A stretch of 64,000 nt of DNA. Origin: Anseranas semipalmata. Lineage: Eukaryota; Chordata; Aves; Anseriformes; Anseranatidae. The position numbers and the translations under genes are program-made. The DNA lies in NCBI GenBank assembly GCA_013399115.1, contig VXAA01003998.1, forward strand, positions 141,048-205,047. The letters run 5' to 3'. The notes beneath the pieces were generated by a model. That model saw only the letters and a program-made list of their open reading frames with translations. It searched no databases and was not told where the DNA came from. Positions 1-12,640 of this stretch are shown here, in pieces (the stretch's first letter is position 1; each line of letters begins with the position of its first letter).

Positions 1-312
1 GTTGAAGACAGAGGCAAAGAAGGCATTAAACGTCTCTGCTTTGCTTATGTCTTTGTCTGTGAGGTGACCATCCCCATCAAGTAGTGGACCTGTGTTTCCT
101 CTGGTCCTCCTTTTTCTATTCACATATTTAAAAAACCCTTTATTGTCTCCCACAGACCTGGCCAGCTTCAACTCTAATTGGGCTTTGGCCACACGAATTT
201 TCACCCTACAAAGGCGAAGAGCATCCCTGTAGTCCTTCCACATTGCCTGACCCTGCTTCCAGCAGCCATACACTTTCTTTTTGTGCCTAAGCTCCAGAAA
301 ATCCCTTACAAG
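1..312 (-). mobile_element. CR1 LINE fragment, ORF2 just upstream of the reverse transcriptase core
   Basis: Read on the minus strand, positions 312 down to 1 form one open frame of 104 codons with no stop, running off the window edge. The translation has the pattern of CR1 ORF2 in the linker between endonuclease and reverse transcriptase: a WKQGQ motif, a basic stretch, AKAQLELKLARS, NKKGFFKYVN, GPLLDGDGHLT and KAETFNAFFASVFN. CR1 ORF2 encodes the endonuclease/reverse transcriptase used for retrotransposition. Its 5' side is cut off near 312, and the rest of the RT would lie to the left of the window. The lack of any stop or frameshift suggests a fairly young copy. Family assignment is from recognition of these motifs; the subfamily cannot be named. 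Confidence 0.9.
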
Positions 313-667
313 GGATCTTACTTACAAGCTTCAATATAAGGCTGCAGTATTTAGAGTTGGCAAGTCCACGATCAATTTTTCTGATTCTCATCATCTTGCC
401 CAAATGCCCAAGCCATTTTGCCTATGAAACCTAATGCAAATTCAAAGAAAAGTAGAGATTTTCAGTAGAAGTACTTAAGGCTAATTCCAATAAACCAACA
501 TGAATCTCAAAGTCCCAAGGGAATTATTAAGACCTGCACCTAAGGAATAACCACATGGACCTATACACACAGGAGTCCATTTAGATGGAAAGCAGCATGG
601 CAGGAAAGGACCTAGAGGTTCTGTTGGAAGACACATTGAACAGAAACCAGAAATGCACCTGTGCAGC
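313..667. other. Unassigned stretch between two CR1 pieces
   Basis: No gene, RNA or repeat family recognised. It separates a minus-strand CR1 piece from a plus-strand one, so the two are independent insertions. Confidence 0.5.
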
Positions 668-714
668 AAAAAAAAAAAAAAAAAAAAAAGGAACACACAC
701 ACACACACACACAC
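668..714 (+). repeat. Poly(A) run followed by (AC)n microsatellite
   Basis: Twenty-two A residues (668-689), two G, then (AC)11 at 693-714. The array ends two or three bases before the first recognisable CR1 base at about 717. Read on the minus strand it gives a spurious F-rich and CVCV-rich ORF, which should not be annotated. Confidence 0.95.
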
Positions 715-716
715 TT

Positions 717-1265
717 TGGCTGCATTAGAAAGAGGATTTCCAGCAGGCTGAGGAAGATGATTCTTCCCCTCTACTCAGCCTTGCTGAGACCACATCTGGA
801 GTGCTGTGTACAGTTCTGTGCTCCCTGGGAGTAAGACAGACATACAAGAGCAAGTCCACTGAAAACGATTAAGGGATTGGATTGTTTTTCATATGAGGCT
901 GAGAGCATTATAGTCATTTAGCCTGGAGAAGACAACACTCAGGGCAGATCTCAGTGTGGATAAGTATCTGATGGGAGGGTGGAAAGAGACTAAGCCAGAC
1001 TTCTCAGTACTATTCAGTGAAAGGATGAGGCAATGGGTACAAACTGAAATACAGGAAATAATTTAAACAAAAATACCTTTACTCCAAGGGTGATGAAACA
1101 CTGGAACACGCTGCTCAGATGTTGTGGAAGATCCATCCTTGGAGATATTCAAAACTGGACATGGATGGCCCTGAGCAACCTGTTGTAGGTAACCCTGCTT
1201 TGTGCAGGGGGGTTGGACTAAGTCTCCAAAGGTCCCTTCTTTCAACCTCACCTATTATATGATTT
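717..1265 (+). mobile_element. CR1 LINE, 5'-truncated 3' part (end of ORF2 plus 3' UTR)
   Basis: Plus-strand sequence follows the CR1 3' region in order: GGCTGCATTAG start, the TCTACTCAGCC...CACATCTGGAGTGCTGTGT block (780-810), the AGCCTGGAGAAGA block (920), a GGATGAGGCAATGGG block (1023), CACTGGAACA near 1097, CCATCCTTGGAGATATTCAAAA (1132-1153) and the terminal GGGGTTGGACTA...GGTCCCTTC block (1208-1240). Reading frames are broken by many indels, so it is an old inactive copy. CR1 copies are typically 5'-truncated, as here. Confidence 0.93.
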
Positions 1266-4200
1266 TACAAAGAAGAAATGAGACTTCAGGCAGCCAGCCT
1301 ATTTCCTCTTAATAGGTTTTCACTTGGTCACATCTCAACATGACTAAAGAAAAGCATTAAAATTATCACTTACAATGAAAACCAGTTTCAGGCTTCTCTT
1401 TACATTATACAGCCTTTCATGTGATACTGGAAAACATTTACAGTGATAATATTTTGTTACAGCCATGAGCCTGAACCGGAGAGCTTTACACAGTGCTAGT
1501 GGGAAGCTGAAACACCCTTTGTCAACAAATACGCTCTTAAGCAGACTTACTGTAGACTATGCAAGACTGCAGCAGATGAAAAAGAAAAGGTGCCCAGAAA
1601 GACATGCTTTCTCTGCACACTCAGGCTTCAGACTTTACATGCAATTGGTCAGATTACAGCAAGAACAAGGTATAATTGTTCCTGTGAAGGCTGAATATCT
1701 GCTCCAAAGGAGCCTGACATTTTGCTGTAATTTGCTGCATTTACACTGCACTGTTCTGATGGCCTAGAGTTGAAAAATTCTTCCCAGTGCCTGCCAGTAG
1801 GGAAGAACTGGAAATATGACCTAGAATATGGCATGCTCTGCTACTCATAGTTCTAAAAGGACCAAAAGAGGAAATAAGTTAGATAGTGCTGGAGTTTCAT
1901 TAGCCAAAGATGTTGAGGTGCTGAAGCAACAGTTCCCGCTGTCCATTCCCTCTGTCACAAGAGCTGAGGCCAAGATTACTTTACATAGAACAGCTCTGGT
2001 TCAGTGAAAAACACTGTGTACAAATGACCATATGTATTAACATTCTTTGCCTTACATTCTACATCATATAGAGGTCTTTGAACTTATTGATAAAGAAATT
2101 CAAAGCATTTAGATACTTAAGAACACAAGTTAACATCAGTAAAGGAAAATAACTGCTGTCATTTTCGTTAACTGCTTTCATACTAGGAAAAGGTGTGGGG
2201 GCAAGAGGATTTCCTGCACTGTCATTTTTCTCATCATCTTAGCTTTCATCTAAAACAAAAGGAATTTGATACTATATGTAGTAGAACCATAAAATTCATA
2301 TATGTAAACCAACATTACAGAATTAGAAGACTCGTGAAGTTTTATTATTTAACTCAAAATAAAGACAGTCAAGTTGCAAATGTATTCTAAAGTAAATTAC
2401 AAGTCATACCTCTGATTTTGACATTCTGCTTATACTCATATCCTGAATGATGCAAATATGGGAAGAGTAGGATACGACTATGCAGCTGAATGTAGTTCTT
2501 GTGTATTGACAGAGTCAAAAAAAATCAAGGGACTATATATAGCTGATTTTTTAATAGAAGTAACCATCTTTACTATAAACTTCCCGTCACTTCCAAATGT
2601 TTTTATTGCTTTTGAAGAAAATGCTCAAGTAGCTTATTAACAGGCAACCATTATATGGTGCCTTCATCAACAACAATTTTTAAACTCTTGATTAGTCTGC
2701 CACTCAGGTCTAAGCAGACAACATCAGCATGAGAAATCTGACATTTGTTTTCTCTTCAGTCCTAGAGCTGGGACATCTCCTGTTGCATCTTTTCCAAACT
2801 GAGACTAACTACTGGCTCTGTATGCTGGACTTAGGAAGAAAAAAAGGAAATAGATCTTTTCTCACTATTCAAGTGCTCTAGAACTTCATGGCTGCTCCAG
2901 CAAATCCTGAGCATAGTTTCAAATGACTGGTAATATTGACAAGGTTAATAATACTGAGCAGAGGAGAACTAAAATGATTTCATTTATTTAGCATCTAAAA
3001 ACTGTGGCAAGGAATGATGAGAGCCACTCAAGAAAATATTGCAGAAATCCCTTACAATAAAACCTGAAATTGAGGTGGTAACACCTTCCTGTCCAATCTC
3101 TTCTTGTATTGTAAAGGCACAACACAGCTCTATTGAAATCAATGGAGGTTATGCCTATTTGCATCAGTGAAGGAGCTGGCTGCAACTATTTAGTGATCAA
3201 CAGTTGTTCAAGTATTTTCCTAAGGAACCTGTTTGTTTTGCATTCTCCTGACTTTGAAAACTGTTCAGTTCATGTATAAAAACTTGCATTGTTCTGGAAC
3301 ATAGATCTGCTTGCAAGAGGCGACTCATTCTTTTACTAGGGGACAGCATTAAAAGTAAAGCAAACTGAACTTAACTTAGAAAGGAAGTAACAAATACAGT
3401 TGCAGACTGAGGACTAAAGGGCTCACTGGTATCACGCTATTAAGTCCTAGACTACTGAATCATTTGCTTCCTGAGTAAGATTCTTTCCTTTCTTCTTCAT
3501 CTCACTTTCTGGACATTATCCAACTTACTGATTCACCTCTCAACTTGTAGCCTCTGTTGATCTTTAGAAAAATAAGCCCTTTGGATTTTTTTTTTCTTTT
3601 CTTCTTGTTGCCAAGGATTCTGTTTAAAAAACATGCTTGCTTGACTTTCAGGAATTTGCACCAATATAGAATAGTGATGAGTTACAACATGTTCAAGAAA
3701 TGCACACACTTCCAAGCACAGGAAAAAAATGACCAACAACCTAACTATAGCTATTATGGTGCAAGTATTGCATCATTTATTTTCTATATGCAGGAAGGTT
3801 TATAAAAATTCGGTTGTACTGGTTTAAACTAAACTCACTATAAAGATCCCAATAAGCCTGACAAACATTTCAGTATGTGTTATCAAGTACACTATTATAA
3901 GCCAGGTGGATATGAAAAGTACATTTGGAAAACTGACAAACTTTTGCCTAACAAACAATACTGCAGAGGTTTTCAGCAGAAGTAATTTTTCAGGCTAATC
4001 CTCACAGTAATTTGGGATGCTGTCACAAACATCAACTCTCGTGGCCACATTTATGTATTTCATATCCCAGGGCTACTTATTAAGCACAAATCAGACTTCT
4101 GGTCTTTTTGGGAAAGGGGTGTTTAAAACAGAAAAGTGGAGAGAAAAGAAACCTTCAATTTTTGCATCACCTAGGACAGCAGCCTGTGCATTCCACAAAA

Positions 4201-4352
4201 GAGGACAATTCCATGCATCATACTTGGCTATCTTAGCCTGGTTTTCTCCCCGCATCCTCTGCTGGACTTTCCCAGCAAGGAAGGCCTTGACCCTGAACAT
4301 CCCAGAACAACCCTGGATACACCTTGAAATTAGACTATCCCCAGCTTTTATT

Positions 4353-4373
4353 TATATATATATATATATATAT
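4353..4373. repeat. (TA)n microsatellite
   Basis: About ten TA dinucleotides in a row, preceded by a T-rich stretch. It supplies the YIYIYIYIYF end of a 120-codon chance ORF. Confidence 0.95.
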
Positions 4374-6303
4374 TTCTGACTGCAACTCTATCTTGGCTGT
4401 CAGATTTTTCTAACACTTCCAGAAGAACAAAATTTGTAGAAAAAAGTAATTTCAGTTTTTGTGTTTTTTTTTTTTAAATCACTATTTTCTGCTGAAAATT
4501 CTCACCAGAAAATCCTACCTGGTCCACGTTTTAAATACAGGCTTCCACACCATAAGAAAGAATGTTGTTACAAGGTACCAGATGAAATTTGTTTTAAAAT
4601 GTACCATCTCTCCAGTCACTTCAACGTGTGAATGGTGTCACCAAGACTAAATTTCACTTCCATCCTCGTAGCTTAGTGCTCCCTGCTGTCTGGCTCTAGA
4701 GATGCCCAGCAATAGAAGATGCTAGGTTCACAGAATTAGGTGAAAGGCAGTCACAGCTTCCTTGGCCTTAGAGCTTTCTCATATTCATTATTGTATAGTC
4801 CTTTCCCTGGCATCTATCTTTCTATAATCCCAATTAAAAATAATGCTTCTGCTTTATGCTGCAATTCAGATACCAATACTCAAATGGATTTCTACTGGGT
4901 TATAAACAGATTAAAAGTCTGGCTCAGGATAACACTTCAGTCTAAGCAGGAAAAGTTTAATGTTAGTTATTTCACTGCCAGGTATGTATATGCTTCACCT
5001 CCTCACTCCCTAAAAAAGACTGAGCACACATCTTCCTGCTAAATTTGCCATTTAGGGAAACCAAATTCAGTGTTTTAGTTCCATCACGGCAAACAACTAG
5101 GTAGGTAAAATAGGCATAATACTTTTCAGAAGCAATGCATTTACTGCACAGATCAAAGCTCTCCCTCATTTCCTTTTGGTTTTGGGCAGGGAGAGAAGAC
5201 CAACAGCAGCTATCATCAGAATACTGATTTGGCCTGCGACCCATTCCCTTGCCAGGCTGAGATTCTTGGATGTTCAAGTGCAGACTGCAGGACAGGTGAA
5301 TTGTCCTGGCAGCATAAGCAATGGCCTACGGACTACTATAATGTCATGCACTCTCAGTGTGCAAACAGGCAGACATCTGTGCATAGATCAAGCTTGGTAA
5401 AAGCTAACAAGATCTTTCACTTTTTCTGTACTCAGCTTTTGTATTTTTCCATTACTTAAAATATTCCAGATTTTAGTACTAAGCTTATGCTTTCCATTGC
5501 TCTGAAGGCACTTGAATTTTTCCTTCTAAAATAGCATCTACCAAGCTAAAAATGTTGTGCAAAAAAAATCAAAAATAACTTCCTTATCTAACATAAAATT
5601 ACCAGATTGAATTGCCACATTTCACCTGCTATTTCTATCTTTTAAGATGATTATACTTCACAGTGCTTGATGTCAAATCAAATCTTGCTCAAGAAGAGTT
5701 TCATGGAAACAGATTGTTCATGCACAATGATATACATACAGGGTATCTTATCCTACCACAGCTTTACACACATACTTTAAGTGTCAGGCAGGTGTTTAAA
5801 TACATCCAAAAGCAAGTCTAAAAGCGTTTCATTTTGTGAAATGAATTTCAGTTCTCACTGGGGAGAAAATATGTCTTTACAAGCAAGATAAAACATTGGA
5901 AAAAGTCAATGAATACAGCTTTGAAGCAACACATTGCAAACACTTAACCTGGTTTTGTTCTGCACCAAAAATTGTTCTGGAAAATAATTTGAGGATAATA
6001 TTTCCAGCTATGTATTAGATATAAATTCACAATTTCAGATATTGTCCTCAAATGATATTGTGTCATGCCTAAAGGCATGCTTTATAGGACTGTAGGAATC
6101 AGAAATGTAGAAGCCCCACTAAGTTTTCTGAAGAAAGCAAGTGAAGCCACTAAATTGAGTCAAGATGGACAATTACAAGGTAACTCATCACAACAGAACT
6201 AAAATTGTCCTGTTATTCCTTAATATGACACTTGTGAGCCACTATTCAGGCTAATCCACCATCAACATGAAGGTTTTATTGAGACAGAGGTACATATCCC
6301 AGC

Positions 6304-6324
6304 AAAAAAAAAAAAAAAAAAAAA
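6304..6324 (+). repeat. Poly(A) run, 21 A
   Basis: Uninterrupted run of 21 A. The DNA before it was not recognised as a retrotransposon or processed gene, so whether this is a retroposition tail is open. Confidence 0.95.
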
Positions 6325-9300
6325 GGTGAGAAGTTCAATTTTCTTCAAATACATAACCATCAGCCGCTGACATCATTAGTCTAAACACCCTTAAACCTTG
6401 TTGCTGAAAAAATTACATTTTTTAGGTACACCTCAGCAAAACATAACACTCCAACCGTTGAGCAAACATTATGCCTGTGTTATAGCTCATCCTGTCTTTC
6501 AAAAGAAATGTACAACTAAGGGAGCACTGGTAAGAAGGGCCTGCAACAAATGCTATGTCACTATGCTTTGCTCTCCTTTTTTCCCCTTGTGTACCTTTGG
6601 CATCTCTCCTATTACTGCCCACAGTAAGTGGCAGTTACTAGCAAAGGCAAAAAGAGTAATCTGGAATTCTAGGCAAGGAGTCCATTTCTTTCAAAACCTG
6701 TAACTGAATACAGTCCACAGATTTTATCCACAATTACAACACATATCTGCATCCTTCCTTTCTGTTACAAAACTCATACAAAAAGATTATTTAATTGCAA
6801 TGCAAAGATCTTTAATCAAGCACAAACACATGTATGAACAACGAATTCAGTCTCATTTGTTGATTCTATTGGCTCCAGTAAAATCCTCTGCATATGAGGC
6901 ATTGCACCCATTGAAAGGTCAAGCTAGCAAAAACATCATCACAGTGCAATAGTCAATGGTTGCTCTTTAGATGGGTTACTAACTGCGGCATGAAAAGATC
7001 AAGCTGTCATGACACATTTGAGGGCAATCATCTTTTTCATCCAAATGCTGCTAGAAGATTGAAGAGGACCAAACACAGCAGACTTTTCAGTTAAAATAGA
7101 ATACATCCAAATGCAGTTTTCCATGGAAGCTGTATTACTGTATATATAAAGAATCTCAAAGTCTACATTACCCAAGTGAGAAAGGATTATTTTAATCTTA
7201 TTTGGTGTCAACAAAACCAAAAGAACTTCAGAGAAAGACAGAGCAGAGACTACTTTAATACAAAGCAAGCATCAGAAAAAATAAGCAGCTGTCACTTTGA
7301 GAAGGAAATACACCTTTAAAAGGTGGCGTGGATACCTAAACTACATTCAGTTTTATCAATCTCGAAAAAGTTTAAAAGGTGCCTTCTACAGCTTGTACTT
7401 CTTCACAGCCTCAGTTAAAAAAGTAATAGCTCCTACATTTTTGTGCCTGGGGCAGGGGAAACGGGTATTTGTTGCAAGTCGTTGATCTCTATTTAGAAGC
7501 AAATAAGGCATCTGAGCATCTCCAACACTACACATTTACCTCACATCTGAATTGTTCACTGAGAAAGGACTGCTGATGGCAGCAATACCTCCTTTTCTAA
7601 ACTCTTTGCTGTGGTTCCAGCTGGGTCATTCACATAGACTACTACCTTCCTAACAGGCAAGGGTAGACCCTCAGCAGCCGGTCTTAAAGGCTCACAGCTT
7701 TGTACCTGACTCATTGAAACCCTTATGAAGAGTACAACAAAGGCGACAGATTGCTTCCCTCATCCAGTGTTTTACATCTGATAAGCAGCAGAGTGAACAA
7801 AGCAATCTGCTTCCATAAGAAATTTTTTCAGTTAAAACCTCTGCATATCTTCCTATTGGTTGCTGTATCATTAACTATTTGTGCAGCAACTGAACTTGCC
7901 TGAGCAGATGTGAGTGTAGGTGTACTCTTAGGCTTACTATATAAGCAAAATTACCACAGCAATTACAGCTCACAGAAGTACAAAACTCAAGTATTTGTCT
8001 TGTATCTTAGGCTATTAATAATGAACCTTAAGGCATTTAAAGACAGATCTGATTTTGGTGGGCCAGAAATTTAGCAGTCCAGAAAGTGCACAACACCGTG
8101 AGGAATCAAGTTTAGCACCTCACAGGACAGAGTTCTACTCTTCAGTAACCTGAGACAATATCTGCAATTTGTAATCTAGATCTACAAGACCAGCATAGCT
8201 GAATAATGGTCTTGTTAGGCTGAGACAAGTCTTCAGGATAATACTGCAAGACTACAAGAACACTGAAACATTTCTTATGATCAGCAGTTGTAACAGTAGA
8301 CACAATTGTACCTGTTTCTGTAGCATACTTCTGTAACAAAGGTTTTCATTACTTCCAAGAGATTCCTAAAGAGACAGGAAAAAACAAACTATTATATTTT
8401 AAGGTAACTGTTATGATAACATATGCAGGATTTTTTCAAAACCAATAAATTCAAATCATTCTTTAAGAATTACAGTTTTAGTATAAAGATTCTTTGTAAC
8501 AAGCAGTTCCTCCTGCCCTGTTATTTCAGTAGATTTTCTGAAGGATGAAACCCACACCTCAACTAAGGAGAATTTAGGTGATAAAGCATCAAACTTATGT
8601 CAGATTTTTTCCCCTTCTATTTCAGCTTTTGCCCAGCACCTCTTTCCTCTACAGCAAACAAACATTAATCAGTCACCTTTGCCCTGACTGTGGATACCCC
8701 TGGTATAACAGCATGCGTGGCACAGTGGGCAATATTTGGAATGAAAGTAATTTCATACCAATCAAGTTAAACTATAACCCAGACTAACCTCAGTTCAAAT
8801 TCTAAAAAGACCATCAGCATTAGACAGCATCAAGTCTGGGATTCCTAAACTTGGAATTACAGCCAGCCGTTATACACCAATAAGGTCTTTTAGGGAGCAC
8901 AAGGACTTGCAGCTTCAGAAAGTCATCTTCCAAAAGCCCAACTGCTCAAGCTCATCCTCCTGGTTCCATCTGGATGTAGCATAAAGGCATCAGCAAACAG
9001 AAACCCCGATGAGTTAAAGAAAATGGAAACAGGTGGGTACTAAAAGGGGATGTGGTGCAGCTGGGCAATGTGGAGCTTGCACCTCTGCCAGGCATAAAGT
9101 AGAGAAGAACAGGAAAGAAATGGCAAACTGTGATAGTTCTAAAAACCAGTGTTCTGAAGCAGGGAGTCAAAGGAGTATAGGAGAGTAGAAGCTAAAGCCT
9201 GAGGGGAGGGGGGGGGTTGCTGCGAACTTGTTTTGAAGAGGGGCTCAAGTCGGTGGAACGTTCCTTAGAAAGCTTCCCCAGTCTAAGACACAGCTAAGAA

Positions 9301-9499
9301 AAGCTGCTTAAAGCTAAGGAAAGTGGCACAGCAAAAGCCCATGGAGGGAAGGGTAATGTGGGATGTTAACCATTTCTAAGGTTGTTACTTACTTTTCTTC
9401 TTCCTGTAAATATACTTAAAATGTGGGAAATGCAGGTGGGGAGTTAACCACCCCTTAGCAAGAAGCTCAAGCACAGAAATTCGAGTCACCTTTCCTGCA

Positions 9500-12400
9500 G
9501 CTTATTGCTATCATCACAGCCATCTGCCACTCATGGGCAAGGGTTCATCCTCCACCATCCAGTCTCCATTGCTGGAATAGCCTTTTTCTAGATGAACTCC
9601 CCCCAAGCATAAGTCACTGAGTTCATGAACTCCACTGCTCCCACACATGCCAGTGCCTATAAAAACAGAAAACAGCAAACAGAAGCTGACCAAAGGCAGT
9701 GGTCACTCCAGGATAAGGCTTTCCTCACCCCAAAGAACATGCCTTTTTGCATGACTACAAGCCTACTCAGACAGGCTTCACCTTGTTCATGATGCTGTCA
9801 CCACAGCAAGCTCTTGCCTCCCATATATCCCCTCAAAAGCTTCTGCCACTCCTAGACAAAGCTACTACCAAGGCATGCCTAACCCTTCCAAATGGAAGCT
9901 GTGCCCTGGCATTCATACCTGGACAAGGTTCTCTCCCTTCTCACTAACAAAATTCAAACACAGTTGGACATGAAACACTTAGCACCATTGCCACTGCATG
10001 ATCTGGATTCCTTCCTCTCCCTCAAAGATAACTGCCACTCCTTGACATGGCTCCCTCCACCCTTTTGAGTGATTTCCTTCCTGCAAGACTGCAAGCTTAC
10101 CCAAATGCCTCCCAAGTATGAGGAACTTTGCTTGGAAACACCATCACACCCTCCACTCCCCCAAACTTGGAACAGAAGGTATGCACCAGTGTTTGCCTCT
10201 TCCATGCCAAGCTTTCCCACCACACTCCAGTGGATACCTTTTCACCAAGCCTTGTCAAAGGCACTTATCTTATGTTGCTGCCAAACCCATGATACCCCTA
10301 GAGTAAGTGGAAGCACTGACATCTGCTGCTCAAGGGCAAGACTCCCCCCCCACCTCCATAACAGGTCCTCTTGCAAGACAAGCCCACTGAAACATGAGGC
10401 ACTCAGCTCATGAATATCATCACTGCACTCTCCTGCCACCCCCACCACCCTCACAACATATGGAAGCTGCACACATGCATGTGTCAGTCCTAGTGAAGGC
10501 TGCTCCCCCCACGTGTTTCTCACAAGACAGCAAGCCTGCCTGAATACCTCTGTTCATGAACCCATGCTGCTGCAGCACACTCTTCACCATGCCTCTCTAA
10601 AAGAGATCTGCTCCTTCTGGGAAGATCTCCTCTACCCCCTTGCTACATATCCCTTTTCCAGAGACTGCAAGCCCACCCAAATTCCTCTCATACACAAGGC
10701 ACTTTGCTAGTAAACACCATCAACAGTGCACATTCCTGCCTGCTCCACTGTCCTCACAGACCATATAAACCCACACAGGCATCTGCCCCTCCTTGGAGGG
10801 GCTAATCCTTTCTACCGGGGCCATTTTCACAAGACAAGCCCATACAAACACTGTTCACTTAGTTCACAAGCATCACTGCAGCCACACACATTCCTGCTAC
10901 CTCCACAAATGAAAGCATGCACCTTCTCCTCCCTATCCCTCTGCCCCCAGTGGGGATCCATCCTGTACAGCAGGTGCCTTTTGCCAACATGACCCCAACC
11001 AAAGAGGAAACGTTCAGCCTACAAAAACAATTGTATGCTCCTGCTGCCCCCATCACCCTCACAGCAAAAGGAAGCCACAAAAGCATCTGCCACACCTGGG
11101 TAAGGCTTTCTGCCTGCCCCAGGTAGTTCCCATCTTTGGAGACTAAGCCCCTCCAAGCACATCTCAGACTTAGGATCTTCACTTGGAAACAGCATCGCAC
11201 TCTCTGCTCCACATCTCCCCCCAGTGAAAGGCATGCACCACCATGCACCTTTCCTGTGCAAAGCTTCACCATCCTCCAGGAGGTACCAGCTCCACAAACC
11301 CCCAAGTCTGTTCAAGCATCAGGCACTCATCCTTTAAACACTATTGCAGCCACATTCCTGCTGGCCTCACAGCAACTGGAAACTGCTCGCAGGCATGTAC
11401 CACTCTTGGTCAACACTGCATTCCCTTGCTAGCAGTCCACTCCCACAAAAGCCTGCCCAAAAAACTAGTGCCTTCTCTTACAAATACTGCCACATACTTT
11501 CTACCTGTGATGGTCACACAAATATCTGCCAATCCTTGAGAAGGATTCTCCCATATCAGACATTACTTTTCCCTAGCCTCCCTCAAACAGAAGGCATTTA
11601 AGCTCAAGTCATTGCCACCACACACTCCTCCTGCTCATGTTGTCTTCACAGCACACAGAAGCTGCACACGGACACCATCCCTCCCCATTTTTCAAAAGAT
11701 TATGAGCCCTTTTGGACAAAAGGTATTTAGACACTCCTGCCACCTCCACAGCCAACAAACTGCATATTAGACACCTGCTTTCCCTCTTGAAGACCCTGTT
11801 TCCTCACAAGTTCCTTCTCATAAGACTACATGCCCTACCAGACTTGAAGCACTTGATTTATGAAAGTTATTACACAGTCCTGCAGTCTCCACAGCACATG
11901 GAAGCTGCACGCGGGTGTGTGCCACTGCTTGTGGAGATTTCCCCCACCATGCCTCTTCCCTTCTACAACCCCAGCACTTCACAAGCTGCTGTTACTACTG
12001 CACACTCCTGCCTCTTGTATCACTCAGACATCTACCACTCCTGGACAAGGCTCTGTTTGTTCATTCCCTTCTCACATTACTATAATCCCACAGTCTACTT
12101 CACTTGTGAACACCACCACGCCCTCCTGACAGTCCCACAGTGAACTCAGACCACACACAGGTCTCCACCCCAGGTAAGGCCCTGCTCCAAGGCACCACCA
12201 AACTTGGACATAGCTCCCCTCCAGAACTGGTCCCTTTTTGTATTACTACAAAAGTCTTTCTGAAGGTGCCTCATGCAGGCAGGCAAGGCCTTCCATTCCC
12301 CCAGCAGCCCCAGCAAGCAGAAGCAGGCACAGGTGCTCACCCACCACTGCCAGTGATGGGTTCTTACAGAACCACAAGCCCATACCCACACCTCCCAGGG

Positions 12401-12640
12401 TAAGGCCTTTGCCCATGCAGACCACTCCTGCTGCACACTCTTTCTGCCAGCAACAACCTTAAAGTTATCTATCACACCTGTGAAAGTCTCCTCACACCTG
12501 GGGGCCCTTTCTAGAAGGCCCTGAACCACATACACAGCTGCCACACATGAGGCATTCAGGTTGCAAACACCATCAGATGCTCCTACCTCCATGTTGCCCC
12601 CTTAGTAAGCCTCCCCAAGCAGGCAGACTCCCCCCCTACC
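9500..12640. repeat. Degenerate tandem repeat array, unit about 150 bp, C-rich plus strand
   Basis: A family of diverged blocks recurs in the same order. Each has GGAAGCTGCACACAGGCAT-like, CTGCCACTCCTGGACAAGGC-like, ACAAGACTGCAAGCCCACCC-like, GAGGCACTTNGCT-like, AACACCATCACTGCACAC-like and CTCCTGC...CTCACAGCACAT-like segments. Starts of the GGAAGCTGCAC / CTGCCACTCC block fall near 9681, 9836, 10030, 10170, 10308, 10463, 10600, 10763, 10911, 11071, 11231, 11381, 11521, 11657, 11758, 11901, 12027 and 12150. Most steps are 120-165 bases. Individual units differ by many substitutions and indels. Purines and pyrimidines are strongly asymmetric, with C and A abundant on plus. Many ORFs of 60-148 codons on both strands here are by-products of low stop frequency. 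Borders are approximate. Confidence 0.8.

Larger units (their letters stand above)
1266..9499. other. Unassigned AT-rich DNA, A-rich on the plus strand
   Basis: No exon or repeat family recognised. ORFs are at most about 120 codons. The longest are 1465-1767 (+), 4017-4379 (+), 4972-5277 (-) and 6398-6703 (+), none with a recognisable domain. Short simple repeats lie at 4353-4373 and 6304-6324, and a G9 run at 9208-9216. By eye the plus strand has more A than T over most of this stretch, the opposite of the DNA to the right of 13 kb. Confidence 0.5.

Noticed and set aside
481..714. 77-codon minus-strand ORF with [15 protein letters not shown] start
   Set aside because: Its N-terminal part is the translated (AC)n and poly(A) tracts.
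1465..1767. 100-codon plus-strand ORF with a basic, Leu/Gln-rich translation
   Set aside because: No recognised domain or splice context. ORFs of this size are expected by chance in 64 kb read in six frames.
4017..4379. 120-codon plus-strand ORF
   Set aside because: Its end is translated (TA)n, an overlapping ORF exists on the other strand, and no domain is recognisable.
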